This document shows positions 9,148 to 17,773 of a DNA stretch of 64,000 nt, piece by piece. Under the pieces are notes generated by a model. It was not told the origin of the DNA and searched no databases. It saw nothing but the letters and a program-made list of their open reading frames with translations. How positions within the stretch are numbered: the stretch's first letter is position 1; the number at the start of each line of letters is the position of its first letter. This stretch comes from Mycetohabitans endofungorum (lineage in GTDB: Bacteria > Pseudomonadota > Gammaproteobacteria > Burkholderiales > Burkholderiaceae), in assembly GCF_002927045.1 (NCBI RefSeq), contig NZ_PRDW01000010.1, positions 62,001-126,000 of the forward strand, given 5' to 3'. A program made the position numbers and the translations under genes.

Positions 9148-9923
9148 TTATAGCGCGCTTCGCGCTTTTCCAGGAACGCGCTGATCCCTTCGAGACCATC
9201 GCGATGATGCAGCGACGCGACGAAATGGTCCCGTTCGGCGATCAGCTGCTCGGCCAGCGGTTGCCTGAGGGCATCGTCGACGAGCGCCTTAATCCGGGCC
9301 ACCGCGTTTGGCGACAGCCGCGCCAGCTCTTCAGCCCATGCGAGCGCGGTCTCCAACGCCGCGCCTGCCGCGCTGAGCCGGTTGACTACGCCCAGCGCGG
9401 CCAGGCGCGGCGCCGGCACCGGCTTGCCTTCCAGGATAATTTCGGTGGCCAGCGCGCGCGGCAGTGCCCGGGACAGGAACCATGAGCCGCCGCCATCGGG
9501 CGTGAGTCCGACGCGCGCATACGACATCACGAATTTTGCGTTGTCCGCCGCCACCAGCAGGTCGCAGGCGAGCGCGAGCGAGAAACCCGCGCCGGCCGCT
9601 GCCCCTTCGACCGCGGCGATCACCGGTTTGCGTGAGGCGCGGATCGCGCTGATCCAAGCGCCGAGCAGGTCGATGCTGTCAGCCTGCACCGATGGATCCT
9701 TCGCCCGGTTCTCTAGCAGCCGGTGCAGGTTGCCGCCCGCGCAGAAGAAATCGTCGGCGCCGGTCAGCACGATGGCCCGGATCTCCGGGTCGCGCTCGGA
9801 CGAATCGAGCGCCTCGATGCCGGCGGCGTACATGTCAGGGTGCAGCGCGTTGCGTGCGCCCGGGTTGGACAGCGTGAGCACGAGCGTCGCATCCCGGCGG
9901 GTGGCGAGCAATTCGGCGGTCAT
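9144..9923 (-). CDS. Enoyl-CoA hydratase/isomerase family protein (crotonase fold)
   Basis: Hydrates or isomerises enoyl-CoA thioesters. The 259 residues show the crotonase oxyanion-hole segments FFCAGGNLHRLLE (about 60-72) and EGAAAGAGFSLALACDLLVA (about 105-124), then YARVGLTPDGGGSWFLSRAL. A ribosome-binding site AAGGAG precedes ATG 9923. Its operon neighbours, a 3-hydroxyacyl-CoA dehydrogenase upstream and an acyl-CoA dehydrogenase downstream, are both pseudogenes, so this is an intact gene in a dead cluster. Close relatives are sometimes annotated as an alternative oxepin-CoA hydrolase; the substrate is unknown. Confidence 0.88.
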   Translation of the reverse strand: MTAELLATRRDATLVLTLSNPGARNALHPDMYAAGIEALDSSERDPEIRAIVLTGADDFFCAGGNLHRLLENRAKDPSVQADSIDLLGAWISAIRASRKPVIAAVEGAAAGAGFSLALACDLLVAADNAKFVMSYARVGLTPDGGGSWFLSRALPRALATEIILEGKPVPAPRLAALGVVNRLSAAGAALETALAWAEELARLSPNAVARIKALVDDALRQPLAEQLIAERDHFVASLHHRDGLEGISAFLEKREARYK

Positions 9924-10383
9924 CGGTGGGCTCCTTCATGTGTTGGGGGGCGTCGCCCTCGACAGGCAGCAGCGACAGGCCCAGTTGTGCGCGGCGCGCC
10001 AGCCATGGCGACGGCCGGTAGCGTGGATCGTGCAGTGGGGCGCAGATAGGGCGCAGGATCGTGAGGATGCGCGCCGCACCTAATGCATCGCCGAGCGCCA
10101 GCGGCCCTTTCGGATAGCCGAGGTCCAGCATCACGGCCAAGTCGATGTCCTGCGGCGTGGCGGTCTGCTGTCGAGCGATGTCGCACGCGATATTGATGGT
10201 CGTGGCGACGATGCGTTGCGCGACAACGCTGGTTGAGTCGCGGATCACCGTGACCGGTACGCCGTGCGCGGCGAACAGCGTATATGTGTGCTCGCGGGGC
10301 AAGGACGATAGTGGCCGACGCTGTCATCACCGTGCGATGCCGCGGCTCATCTCGCCGGCGCCGACGATACCCGGCGTCTCCAT
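9924..10383 (-). pseudogene. 3-hydroxyacyl-CoA dehydrogenase with large internal deletion
   Basis: On the minus strand a start at 10383 gives METPGIVGAGEMSRGIAR, the NAD-binding N-terminus of 3-hydroxyacyl-CoA dehydrogenase, ending at a stop. The sequence then resumes in another frame with VTVIRDSTSVVAQRIVATT, DIDLAVMLDLGYPKGPLALG and YRPSPWLARRAQLGLSLL, which belong to the C-terminal dimerisation domain. Most of the coding region is gone. It stands directly upstream of the enoyl-CoA hydratase gene, whose ribosome-binding site lies in its tail. Confidence 0.82.
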
Positions 10384-10510
10384 TCTATAAAGTCGAGATG
10401 TCATGATGTGCCGACGAGTCGGGATTTAGAATAGCGCGATCGTGCAATTTGTGGACGCGCGATTGCCCCTGCGTCAAAGCACGATCGTTGTACAGCCAAA
10501 GGAGAAGATC

Positions 10511-11167
10511 ATGTTGAAGCTGTATGGGTTTTCGCTGTCCAACTACCACAACAAAGTCAAATTCGTCTTGCTCGAGCACGGCATTGCATTCGAGGAAGTC
10601 TGCGTAGTTCCAATTTCGTATAAGGACTCGGTGCATGACGCACGGTCCCCGTTGGGCAAGGTGCCGTTCATCGAGACCGAGCACGGTCCGCTGTGCGAGT
10701 CTACGCCGATCGTTGAGTATTTGGTGGCGATGCACCCGGACAAGCCGATCTTGCCGGCGGAACCGTATGCGGCGGCCAAGCAGCGCGAGCTGATCACGTT
10801 TATGGAGTTGCACCTTGAGTTGGTGGCCCGCGAACTGTACCCTGAGGCGTTCTTCCATACCGATATCTCGGATGGCACGAAACAACGGGTCCAGCGCAAG
10901 CTGCAGCGCCAACTGCCGGCGTTTAAGCAACTGACGCGGTTTGCGCCGTACATTGCCGGCGATACGTTTACGTTGGCCGACATCGCCGCGTTCGTGCATC
11001 TGCCGTTGGTCGCCCAGGCGAGCCAGGCGATCTACGGTACCGACTACGTGCTCGAGGCGGGTATCGACTGGAAGGCGCACGTGGGACAGGTCGGCACGCG
11101 GCCAGCCGCGCAAAAAGTACAGGCCGACCGCAACGCGTATATCGAAGCTCAGCGTGTTAGACAATAG
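10511..11167 (+). CDS. Glutathione S-transferase family protein
   Basis: A 218-residue transferase: thioredoxin-like N-terminus (MLKLYGFSLSNYHNKVKFVLLE, then SPLGKVPFIE and the glutathione-binding CESTPIVEYL) and helical C-terminus with the DTFTLADIAAFVH capping box. The serine/asparagine stretch in FSLSNYHNK is where the glutathione-activating residue normally sits. ATG 10511 is chosen because AGGAGAAG lies just upstream; a longer frame from 10442 has no such site. It is a monocistronic unit diverging from the decayed beta-oxidation cluster. The substrate cannot be told. Confidence 0.88.
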   Translation: MLKLYGFSLSNYHNKVKFVLLEHGIAFEEVCVVPISYKDSVHDARSPLGKVPFIETEHGPLCESTPIVEYLVAMHPDKPILPAEPYAAAKQRELITFMELHLELVARELYPEAFFHTDISDGTKQRVQRKLQRQLPAFKQLTRFAPYIAGDTFTLADIAAFVHLPLVAQASQAIYGTDYVLEAGIDWKAHVGQVGTRPAAQKVQADRNAYIEAQRVRQ

Positions 11168-11219
11168 CGGCGCGGGCGCCGCCGCGCAGGCGCGGCCCGG
11201 ACAGGGCGCACGCCATACG

Positions 11220-12404
11220 CTACAGCGCGGCAAGGCGCTCGAGCGCGCTCGCCAGCGTTGCTTCGCGTTTGGCAAAGCAAAAGCGCACGACGCCGGCGTC
11301 GTGCGCCCGATGATAGAACGCGGACACGGGAATCGCCGCAACACCGATCTCGACGGTTAACCACTTGGCAAACTCCGCCTCCGGCAGTGCCGAGATCGCC
11401 GAATAATCGACGCACTGAAAATACGTGCCTTCACATGGCAATAGCTTAAAACGCGTGCGTTCCAGGCCGGCACGAAAGAAGTCGCGCTTGGCCTGGTAGA
11501 ACGCCGGCAACGTCAGGTAGGGCGCTGGGTCGGCCATGTACGCGGCGACGCCTGCCTGGGTGGCCGAATTCACCGTGAACACGTTGAACTGGTGGACCTT
11601 GCGGAACTCGGTGCTTAATTCGCGCGGCGCGGCGACGTAGCCGAGCTTCCAGCCGGTCACGTGATAGGTCTTGCCGAAGCTCGATACGACGAAGCTATGC
11701 GCCGCGAGGTCCGGATAGCGCGCAATGCTCTCGTGGCGGGCACCGTCAAACACCATATGCTCATAGACCTCGTCAGACAGCACCAGGATGTCCGTGCCGC
11801 GCACGATATCCTGCAGCGCTCGCATGTCACTGTCACGCCAGACCGTGCCGGTTGGGTTATGCGGCGTGTTCACGATGATCAGCCGTGTCTTCGGCGTGAT
11901 CGCCGCGGCGAGTTGGTCGAACGCAATCCGATAATCGGGTGCGTCCAGTGTCACGAACACGGGTTTGCCACCAGCCAACTCAATTGCCGGCAAGTAGCTG
12001 TCATAGCAAGGCTCGATCACGATCACCTCGTCGCCCGGCTGCACGCAGCACAGCACGGCAGTGAGCAACGCTTGCGTTGCGCCCGCGGTGATTGTGATTT
12101 CGCTGGCCGCATCGTAACGATGTCCGTACAGCTGCTCGATCTTCGCGGCAATCGCATCGCGCAGCGACGCAAGACCGGCCATCGGCGGGTACTGGTTAAA
12201 GCCGTTGCGCATCGCTTGCGCGACCGCATCGATGATCGTCGGGTCGCAGTCGAAATCCGGAAACCCCTGACCCAGGTTGACGGCACCGGCCTCGGACGCG
12301 AGCGCGCTCATCACCGTAAAGATCGTCGTGCCGACTTGCGGCAACCGCGATGGGAAGGGAGGCACGCGGGGTGACGTATCGGGCGGGCGATGCGAGGTGT
12401 TCAT
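11220..12404 (-). CDS. Methionine aminotransferase-like PLP enzyme (YbdL type)
   Basis: A class I aminotransferase of 394 residues. The pyridoxal phosphate lysine is Lys245 in SSFGKTYHVTGWKLGY, with NTPHNPTG and LSDEVYEHMVFDG before it. The N-terminal LGQGFPDFDCDPTIIDAV pattern and overall order match YbdL-type enzymes, which transaminate methionine and other amino acids in salvage. ATG 12404 is used because related proteins begin shortly before SRLPQVGTTIF; the longer frame runs into the next gene. It is followed on the minus strand, 58 bases upstream, by the PIN gene. Confidence 0.87.
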   Translation of the reverse strand: MNTSHRPPDTSPRVPPFPSRLPQVGTTIFTVMSALASEAGAVNLGQGFPDFDCDPTIIDAVAQAMRNGFNQYPPMAGLASLRDAIAAKIEQLYGHRYDAASEITITAGATQALLTAVLCCVQPGDEVIVIEPCYDSYLPAIELAGGKPVFVTLDAPDYRIAFDQLAAAITPKTRLIIVNTPHNPTGTVWRDSDMRALQDIVRGTDILVLSDEVYEHMVFDGARHESIARYPDLAAHSFVVSSFGKTYHVTGWKLGYVAAPRELSTEFRKVHQFNVFTVNSATQAGVAAYMADPAPYLTLPAFYQAKRDFFRAGLERTRFKLLPCEGTYFQCVDYSAISALPEAEFAKWLTVEIGVAAIPVSAFYHRAHDAGVVRFCFAKREATLASALERLAAL

Positions 12405-12463
12405 GGCATAAGCGTCGTGTCGATAGGGGGAGCCGTGCGACCGGATGATCGACTCCAGCGGGC

Positions 12464-13093
12464 CTATTGTACGGTAGGCTCGTGCGTTGCGTCGCCCGCC
12501 GCCGACTGGACAAGGCCTGCGGCCGCGACGAACTGGGCCGGCTGCACAATGCGCAAGTCGAACTCGCGCGCCATCCGGCGCGCCATCTTCAACAGCGCCT
12601 TGTCCTTGGTGACCAGCCACTGTGCGGCTGCGTCATACGCCAATTCGAGGAACTTCTGGTCGTCGCGGTCGCGGCACAGCGGCAGCGCGCGTGGTGCGGC
12701 GCCGGCTGCGCGCGCACTTGCGCTCGCATTCGCGCCTGCTTCCGGCACAGACATTGCAGCGCCACCCTTCGTGTGCAGCGCCGGCGCCACGCGCGCACAC
12801 AGCCGGGCGAGCCGCGCGAGTGCCGCCGGCTTATCGATCGCGTAGCGCACGAACTGCGGGTAGTCGAGCACGCGCTGCAGCTCGTTGAGGCAGCGGTCGT
12901 CTTGCACCGCGTCGAGGCTGCCGTCCTGCAGCGCTGTTGCAATTGGGCGGGTCGCGGGATCGTCGAATACCAGGATGTCGATCCACACGTTCGTGTCGAG
13001 CACCACGCGTGGACGGACGAAGGTAACCGCAGAGGCGTTCAATGGTGCAACAGGGTCGGCCGGTAGCGGCGGGTCGGAACGGGAGGGCGTCAT
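12464..13093 (-). CDS. PIN-domain protein, putative toxin/ribonuclease family
   Basis: A 209-residue protein with a PIN nuclease fold: [12 protein letters not shown] (Asp33 in the first acidic position), and [12 protein letters not shown] followed by [15 protein letters not shown] near residues 141-170 for the remaining acidic residues. It belongs to the family annotated as a toxin-antitoxin component of the PIN type. A low-complexity alanine-rich insert (about 110-136) separates the halves. No antitoxin-like small gene is adjacent, so a free-standing RNase role is as likely as a toxin role. Confidence 0.82.
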   Translation of the reverse strand: MTPSRSDPPLPADPVAPLNASAVTFVRPRVVLDTNVWIDILVFDDPATRPIATALQDGSLDAVQDDRCLNELQRVLDYPQFVRYAIDKPAALARLARLCARVAPALHTKGGAAMSVPEAGANASASARAAGAAPRALPLCRDRDDQKFLELAYDAAAQWLVTKDKALLKMARRMAREFDLRIVQPAQFVAAAGLVQSAAGDATHEPTVQ

Positions 13094-13159
13094 TGTCGAT
13101 ACAATGGCAACGCTTGCGGCCAGTCACGCCGCGCGATGCCTTCTTACAGTCAGCCTTCC

Positions 13160-13933
13160 ATGATAATCGTTTTGTCGCCCGCCAAGTCACTGGACTATGA
13201 CACCCCGCCCCATGTACGCAAGCATACGCTGCCGGCGTTCCTTGACGACTCGGCCGAGTTGATCACACAGTTGCGCACGTTCTCGCCGCAGCAGATCGGC
13301 ACATTGATGCGTCTTTCCGATCCGCTCGCGCGGTTGAACTATACGCGGTACGGCGACTGGTCTGCCGCGCGGTTCGCGCCACCGCATGCCAAGCAGGCGA
13401 TGCTCGCGTTTAATGGCGATGTCTACGACGGGTTCGACGCGCGGTCTTTGTCTGCCGCCGACCTGGATTATGCGCAACGCCATATACGCGTGCTCTCCGG
13501 CTTATATGGGGTGCTGCGTCCGCTTGATCTGATGCTGCCGTACCGGCTCGAAATGGGCACGCGGCTTGCCAACCCGCGCGGCAAGGACCTGTACGCATTC
13601 TGGGGCGACAAGATTACCGCCGCGCTGAGCGCGCAGCTCAAGCGCGCAGGTGGCGCGCGGGTATTGATCAATTGCGCGTCGGACGAGTATTTCCGTTCGG
13701 TCAGGCCGCGCCAGCTTGACGCACCGGTGATCACCCCAGTGTTCGAGGACTGGAAAAACGGTCAATACAAAATCATCAGCTTCTATGCCAAGCGTGCGCG
13801 CGGCGCGTTCGCCCGCTTTGCAGTCGTGAACCGGATCGACGAACCGGTCAGGCTCGTCGCGTTCGACGCCGACGGCTACCGGTTCGATGCAAAGGCGTCG
13901 AACGATTCGACCTATGTATTTCGTCGCAAGTAG
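13160..13933 (+). CDS. yaaA: Peroxide stress protein YaaA
   Basis: DUF328/YaaA family protein that limits free iron and DNA damage during peroxide stress in E. coli. The start [15 protein letters not shown] and the block [25 protein letters not shown] are diagnostic, and the 257-residue length is normal. ATG 13160 gives the family N-terminus; eight extra codons are open upstream. It diverges from the PIN gene, with promoters presumably in the 66-base gap. Confidence 0.93.
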   Translation: MIIVLSPAKSLDYDTPPHVRKHTLPAFLDDSAELITQLRTFSPQQIGTLMRLSDPLARLNYTRYGDWSAARFAPPHAKQAMLAFNGDVYDGFDARSLSAADLDYAQRHIRVLSGLYGVLRPLDLMLPYRLEMGTRLANPRGKDLYAFWGDKITAALSAQLKRAGGARVLINCASDEYFRSVRPRQLDAPVITPVFEDWKNGQYKIISFYAKRARGAFARFAVVNRIDEPVRLVAFDADGYRFDAKASNDSTYVFRRK

Positions 13934-13966
13934 GCCAACTGACTTCATTCGTTACGAATCCGACCC

Positions 13967-15109
13967 ATGAGCATTCACATCAGTAGTCAATTCGATTCAG
14001 GAGCAATTGATGTCGTATCGTGCGAGCGCGCGGACGACATTCGATTGCGGCTGCGCGCCGACACCCAAGCGGAGTTTGCGCAGTGGTTCTATTTCTCGCT
14101 GAGCGGTGCGAAAGACGTGGACTGCACGCTCACGTTCGAGAACGCGTTGCATAGTGCTTTTCCGGATGGATGGCACGGTTATCAGGCTGCCGCGAGTCAT
14201 GATGGCATCGACTGGTTCCGGGTGCCCACCACGTATGACGGTCAAGTGCTGCGCATCTATCATCGGCCGGCGCACGACCGGATCTATTACGCGTATTTCG
14301 AGCCGTATCCGTATACGCGACATGCACAGTTGGTCGACACGCTGGCCCAGCAGCCTGGCGTGCGCCTGACCGAACTGACCCGCACCGTGCAAGCACGTGC
14401 GCTGGATCTGCTGACCGTTGGCGAACCGGCGCCGCACAAGCGCAGCATCTGGATCATCGCAAGGCAGCATCCGGGCGAGACGATGGCGCAGTGGTTTGTC
14501 GAGGGTCTGCTCAGGCGCTTGTGTGGCCTTGGCGATTGGCGGGGCGACCCGCTGGGCCGCATCGTGCGCGAACGCGCGGTCTTTCACGTGGTACCGAACA
14601 TGAACCCGGATGGCAGCGCGCTGGGTAACTTGCGCACCAATGCCGCCGGCGCGAACCTGAACCGGGAATGGTTGCAGCCGGACCCGCATCGCAGCCCCGA
14701 AGTGCTGGCTGTACGCGACGCTATCCATGCGAGCGGTTGCGACATGTTCTTCGATATCCATGGCGATGAAACGCTGCCATACGTCTTCGTCGCCGGCTCG
14801 GAAATGCTGCCCGATTTCTCTAGCGCGCAACGCCGTGTGCAAGACGAATTCATCCGCCATTTCAAGCGCGCCAGCGCGCACTTCCAGGATGAGCACGGAT
14901 ACGAGTCCGGGCGTTACCAGCAGGATGCGCTCCAGCTCGCCTCCAAGTATGTCGGCCACACCTTTAAGTGCCTGTCGCTCACGCTTGAAATGCCATTTAA
15001 GGACGATGCGAACCTGCCCGACCCGCACGTCGGCTGGAACGGCGCGCGCAGTGCGTCGCTGGGCGCGGCGATGTTGCAGGCCATCGGCTGGCAACTCGAC
15101 GCGATGTGA
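13967..15109 (+). CDS. M14-family zinc carboxypeptidase, cytosolic carboxypeptidase-like
   Basis: 380 residues, no signal peptide. The N-terminal beta-sandwich (about 1-120) carries FYFSLSGAK and YAYFEPYPYTR, typical of the cytosolic carboxypeptidase (CCP/Nna1) branch. The catalytic domain has the zinc set His168 and Glu171 in RQHPGET and His265 in DIHGDE, with the catalytic glutamate at Glu341 in LTLEMPF. All key residues are present. Bacterial relatives are common in Burkholderia; their substrate is not known to me. It follows yaaA by 33 bases and may be co-transcribed. Confidence 0.9.
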   Translation: MSIHISSQFDSGAIDVVSCERADDIRLRLRADTQAEFAQWFYFSLSGAKDVDCTLTFENALHSAFPDGWHGYQAAASHDGIDWFRVPTTYDGQVLRIYHRPAHDRIYYAYFEPYPYTRHAQLVDTLAQQPGVRLTELTRTVQARALDLLTVGEPAPHKRSIWIIARQHPGETMAQWFVEGLLRRLCGLGDWRGDPLGRIVRERAVFHVVPNMNPDGSALGNLRTNAAGANLNREWLQPDPHRSPEVLAVRDAIHASGCDMFFDIHGDETLPYVFVAGSEMLPDFSSAQRRVQDEFIRHFKRASAHFQDEHGYESGRYQQDALQLASKYVGHTFKCLSLTLEMPFKDDANLPDPHVGWNGARSASLGAAMLQAIGWQLDAM

Positions 15110-15166
15110 CGCGCCGCGGCATTGTGTGCGCAGCGTTCGTCACACGCAGGCGCGTGCATGGCAGGC

Positions 15167-15745
15167 TCAGCGCCGCCGGCCTTTCTTGCTAGTGCCTTTG
15201 CCCGCCGCCTTCGCTGGGCTCTTGCGGCCCGAGCCGCGCAACGCCTTTTTGGTCTTGCCGGCCTGGCGGCTCGGCGCAGCGCGCTTGAACGGCGCGACCG
15301 GATCGTTCCAACTGAAGGCGAGCATTTTCGCGTCGACGTAGCCGCAGCGGAATTTCAGCGCGTCGGGCTTCGTCGAACCATCCTTGCGCACGCCGACCCC
15401 TTGGACGGTGACGATCGAATCGACCTTGATCCGTTGCTTGCCCTGGTCGAACGAGCCTTTCCATGGCTTGACTTCGGCGTGCGCGGGATCGAACGAGCTG
15501 CGTGGGAATTCGACGTGGTGAAACGCGCTCGATGTGCCGACGATAAAGTCGGCGTGCGCCGCGCAGTTCGCAACCAGCGGATTGGCTCTCATTTGCGTGA
15601 TGAATTGGTAGACCAGCTCGTTGTGGTGTTCAGCTTGGTCGGCGCGGGCCATCGTGGGAATGGCGATTGCCATGGCCGCGAGCGCGCATGAGGCCATGGC
15701 GCCGATCAGTCGTAGCATCGGGCGCGACGTAGAATGACGATCCAT
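15167..15745 (-). CDS. Secreted protein with strongly basic C-terminal tail (BspC-like, unknown function)
   Basis: 192 residues with a clear signal peptide (hydrophobic LIGAMASCALAAMAIAIPTM, cleavage probably after ARA at about residue 35). The mature part has one cysteine pair (NCAAHADF and FRCGYVD) that could form a disulfide, then a lysine/arginine/alanine-rich tail over the last 40 residues, resembling histone H1 or nucleic-acid-binding tails. The core resembles a Burkholderia family annotated as BspC-domain, a name I recall with low certainty. It is monocistronic, convergent with the carboxypeptidase gene. Confidence 0.65.
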   Translation of the reverse strand: MDRHSTSRPMLRLIGAMASCALAAMAIAIPTMARADQAEHHNELVYQFITQMRANPLVANCAAHADFIVGTSSAFHHVEFPRSSFDPAHAEVKPWKGSFDQGKQRIKVDSIVTVQGVGVRKDGSTKPDALKFRCGYVDAKMLAFSWNDPVAPFKRAAPSRQAGKTKKALRGSGRKSPAKAAGKGTSKKGRRR

Positions 15746-15966
15746 CTAATCCTGTTGCTAGGTGCCGTGAAAAAAGCCGCGGTCGATGTGAGAGGACGTG
15801 CACCAGTGGATTCGCACGCGGTGTCGAGTCCGGACTTGGATATACTCAGATGTCCGCGGTTGGGCTAGAGTTCTATCTTAACGCAAAACGCAGGGTGTAC
15901 CGCGGCCGGCCGGCGTAGCGCGCGGCAACTGTTGCGCACGATATAGTGGACCGACAGGCTGCTGGG

Positions 15967-16668
15967 TCAGGCGCGCGGGCCCCGGTCCACGTGGCGGCGA
16001 TCGAACCGGTAGCGGCGTACATCGTACGTGGTGACCCATGCCGGGCGATAGACGGCGAACAGCGCGGTCAGCATGCCGCAGAACCACGCTTCGCCGGAGG
16101 CGAGCATGCCGACGGCTATCCCGTAGCCGGGCGGGATCACGGCCGTATCGCCGTGGGCCAGCACCAGGTGCAGGCCCAGTGCGGCGGCACAGGCGACCCC
16201 CAGCGCCAGCGCGGCGGTCACGAAGCCGTGGCCGAAAATGAACACCAACAAGTTTCGCGGTAACCATGCGGCAATGGCCCGCTGTAGCAGCATCGAGACG
16301 CAGACCGGCACCGCCCCGAATATGACAAAGGTCAGACCCACGCCCTCCCACGGTGTGCCGAAGATCGCAGCCACCAGCGCGCATATGGCCGCCATCGACA
16401 CCAGCGCGAGCGACCAGCCGAACAGCGTGACCATCAATGTCGCGCCAAGCAGATGCATCACCGGGCCATCGTTCAACCATGCGTTCGTGGCCCACATGAC
16501 CGCAATCGCCACGGTCATGCCAAGCCACAGGTGCTGCAGCGTATCGTCGTGCAACCGCGCAAAGGGCTTCTTCCACGCCGCGGGCACAAGCAGAGCCACG
16601 GCGGCAAGGTTGCCACCTATCGCCAACCACAATGGTAACGACGTGTAGAGGAATCCCATATCAAACAT
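15967..16668 (-). CDS. CbiM-like energy-coupling-factor membrane protein
   Basis: A polytopic membrane protein of about 233 residues with six to seven hydrophobic segments. Blocks such as MGFLYTSLPLWLAIGGNLAA, FGTPWEGVGLTFVIFGAVPV and LVFIFGHGFVTAAL match the energy-coupling factor permease family related to CbiM, the cobalt/nickel transport component. No CbiN, CbiQ or CbiO gene is adjacent, so it is an orphan. Starts at 16668, 16659 or 16710 are possible, and none has a clear ribosome-binding site. It follows the LuxR-type gene in the same direction. The metal specificity is unknown. Confidence 0.75.
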   Translation of the reverse strand: MFDMGFLYTSLPLWLAIGGNLAAVALLVPAAWKKPFARLHDDTLQHLWLGMTVAIAVMWATNAWLNDGPVMHLLGATLMVTLFGWSLALVSMAAICALVAAIFGTPWEGVGLTFVIFGAVPVCVSMLLQRAIAAWLPRNLLVFIFGHGFVTAALALGVACAAALGLHLVLAHGDTAVIPPGYGIAVGMLASGEAWFCGMLTALFAVYRPAWVTTYDVRRYRFDRRHVDRGPRA

Positions 16669-16731
16669 ATTACTCGCTGCGCGGCTCCCGGTGGTGGAAG
16701 CAAATTGCACGCCCGCGCGCGGCGTTGCGAT

Positions 16732-17586
16732 TCAGCGACGCTTGCGTGGAACGACCTTGTATGGCACGCCGTCTGGCTCCGCGGCTTGCAGTATCGCTTG
16801 GTCGCGCCCATTGGCTGCGTCGCGCCGCCGGTGCTCGCGGGCGGCCGCACGCAGCGGCGTCGGCCCAGCCTCGCCATAGACCGGTTGCCGTGCCTGCTGG
16901 GTCGCATCGCGTAGCACTTCCAGTGCGCCAGTCTGCCAACCGTTGTAGATCGCCACCGCGGCCGCGCGGTTGGTCGCGCCGAGCTTCTCGAAGATCGCGC
17001 CGAGATGGATCTTGACCGTTCCTTCACTGATGCCCAGCGCGCGTGCGATGCTTTTGTTGGTCGCACCCATGTGCACAAGCCGCAGAATTTGCTCTTGGCG
17101 CGGCGACAGTAGGCCAGACGACGCACTTTGGCGCCGGCAGGCTGCTCGGTTCAGCAAACTGTCCCCGTACGCGTTGATCGGCACGACGGTGGGCGTGTGC
17201 AGATTCAACCCACTGGGCGGCACGTAGTGCCCGCCGAGCAGCACGATCTCGAACGCGCGAACGATAAGACGCGGATTGAGGTGCCGCGGCACGACGCCGA
17301 GCACGCCGGCGTCGACCAGCGACCTGACCCGCGTCAGGCTGGCATCATCGACCAACGCCGCGATCGGCAGGTTGGGATAATGGCGCCGGAGATCGAAGAT
17401 ATCCTGCACGCTCATCCCGTCCTGCCAGTCGATGACGAGCATGTCCGGGCAGGCATGTTGCAGGATGCGCTGCGCTTGTCGCCAGTCACGCGCATCATAG
17501 AATGATGCATGTCGATTAATCTGGCGCAGCAATGTTTTCAGCCCTTCGCGCCTCTCGGCTTGCTCATTCAGCAAGCAGACTTTCAT
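16732..17586 (-). CDS. LuxR/NarL-type response regulator with an atypical receiver
   Basis: An N-terminal receiver-like domain (residues 1-120) is followed by a LuxR helix-turn-helix (LSPRQEQILRLVHMGATNKS, then GISEGTVKIHLGAIFEKL) and a 60-residue basic tail. The phospho-acceptor position keeps an aspartate (LVIDWQDG), but the acidic pair normally near residue 8 is NEQ, and the conserved lysine is replaced by the Arg in VVPRHL. Phosphorylation may therefore be altered. ATG 17586 is chosen because GGGAGAAG lies upstream. No histidine kinase is nearby. It is co-directional with the CbiM-like gene. Confidence 0.85.
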   Translation of the reverse strand: MKVCLLNEQAERREGLKTLLRQINRHASFYDARDWRQAQRILQHACPDMLVIDWQDGMSVQDIFDLRRHYPNLPIAALVDDASLTRVRSLVDAGVLGVVPRHLNPRLIVRAFEIVLLGGHYVPPSGLNLHTPTVVPINAYGDSLLNRAACRRQSASSGLLSPRQEQILRLVHMGATNKSIARALGISEGTVKIHLGAIFEKLGATNRAAAVAIYNGWQTGALEVLRDATQQARQPVYGEAGPTPLRAAAREHRRRDAANGRDQAILQAAEPDGVPYKVVPRKRR

Positions 17587-17773
17587 GACCACTTCTCCCT
17601 GACTGAGTCCACACAACCGCGCCGCCGCGTTGGCCAGCGCGGCGGACGTCAGAGATCAATGATGGCAAGAACAAGCCGTGGGCCGGCATTAGCCGAAAGG
17701 CCAGTCGGGCCGCGTCGTGATGGCGCTTCGGCCAATAACGCGACGCACGTGGCGGGCGGGAGAAGCGCGGGTC

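Noticed and set aside
10385-11344. 319-codon minus-strand frame
   Set aside because: Opposite the glutathione transferase gene at 10511-11167, which has a ribosome-binding site and family motifs.
12464-13093. Complete toxin-antitoxin pair
   Set aside because: The PIN protein has no adjacent antitoxin-like gene, only an aminotransferase and yaaA, so a TA module cannot be supported.
13997-15094. 365-codon minus-strand frame
   Set aside because: Antisense to the M14 carboxypeptidase, whose zinc ligands are all present.
15878-16630. 250-codon minus-strand frame overlapping the CbiM-like gene
   Set aside because: Same strand but different frame; low-complexity Arg/Gly/Asp composition, while the chosen frame has transmembrane segments and family motifs.
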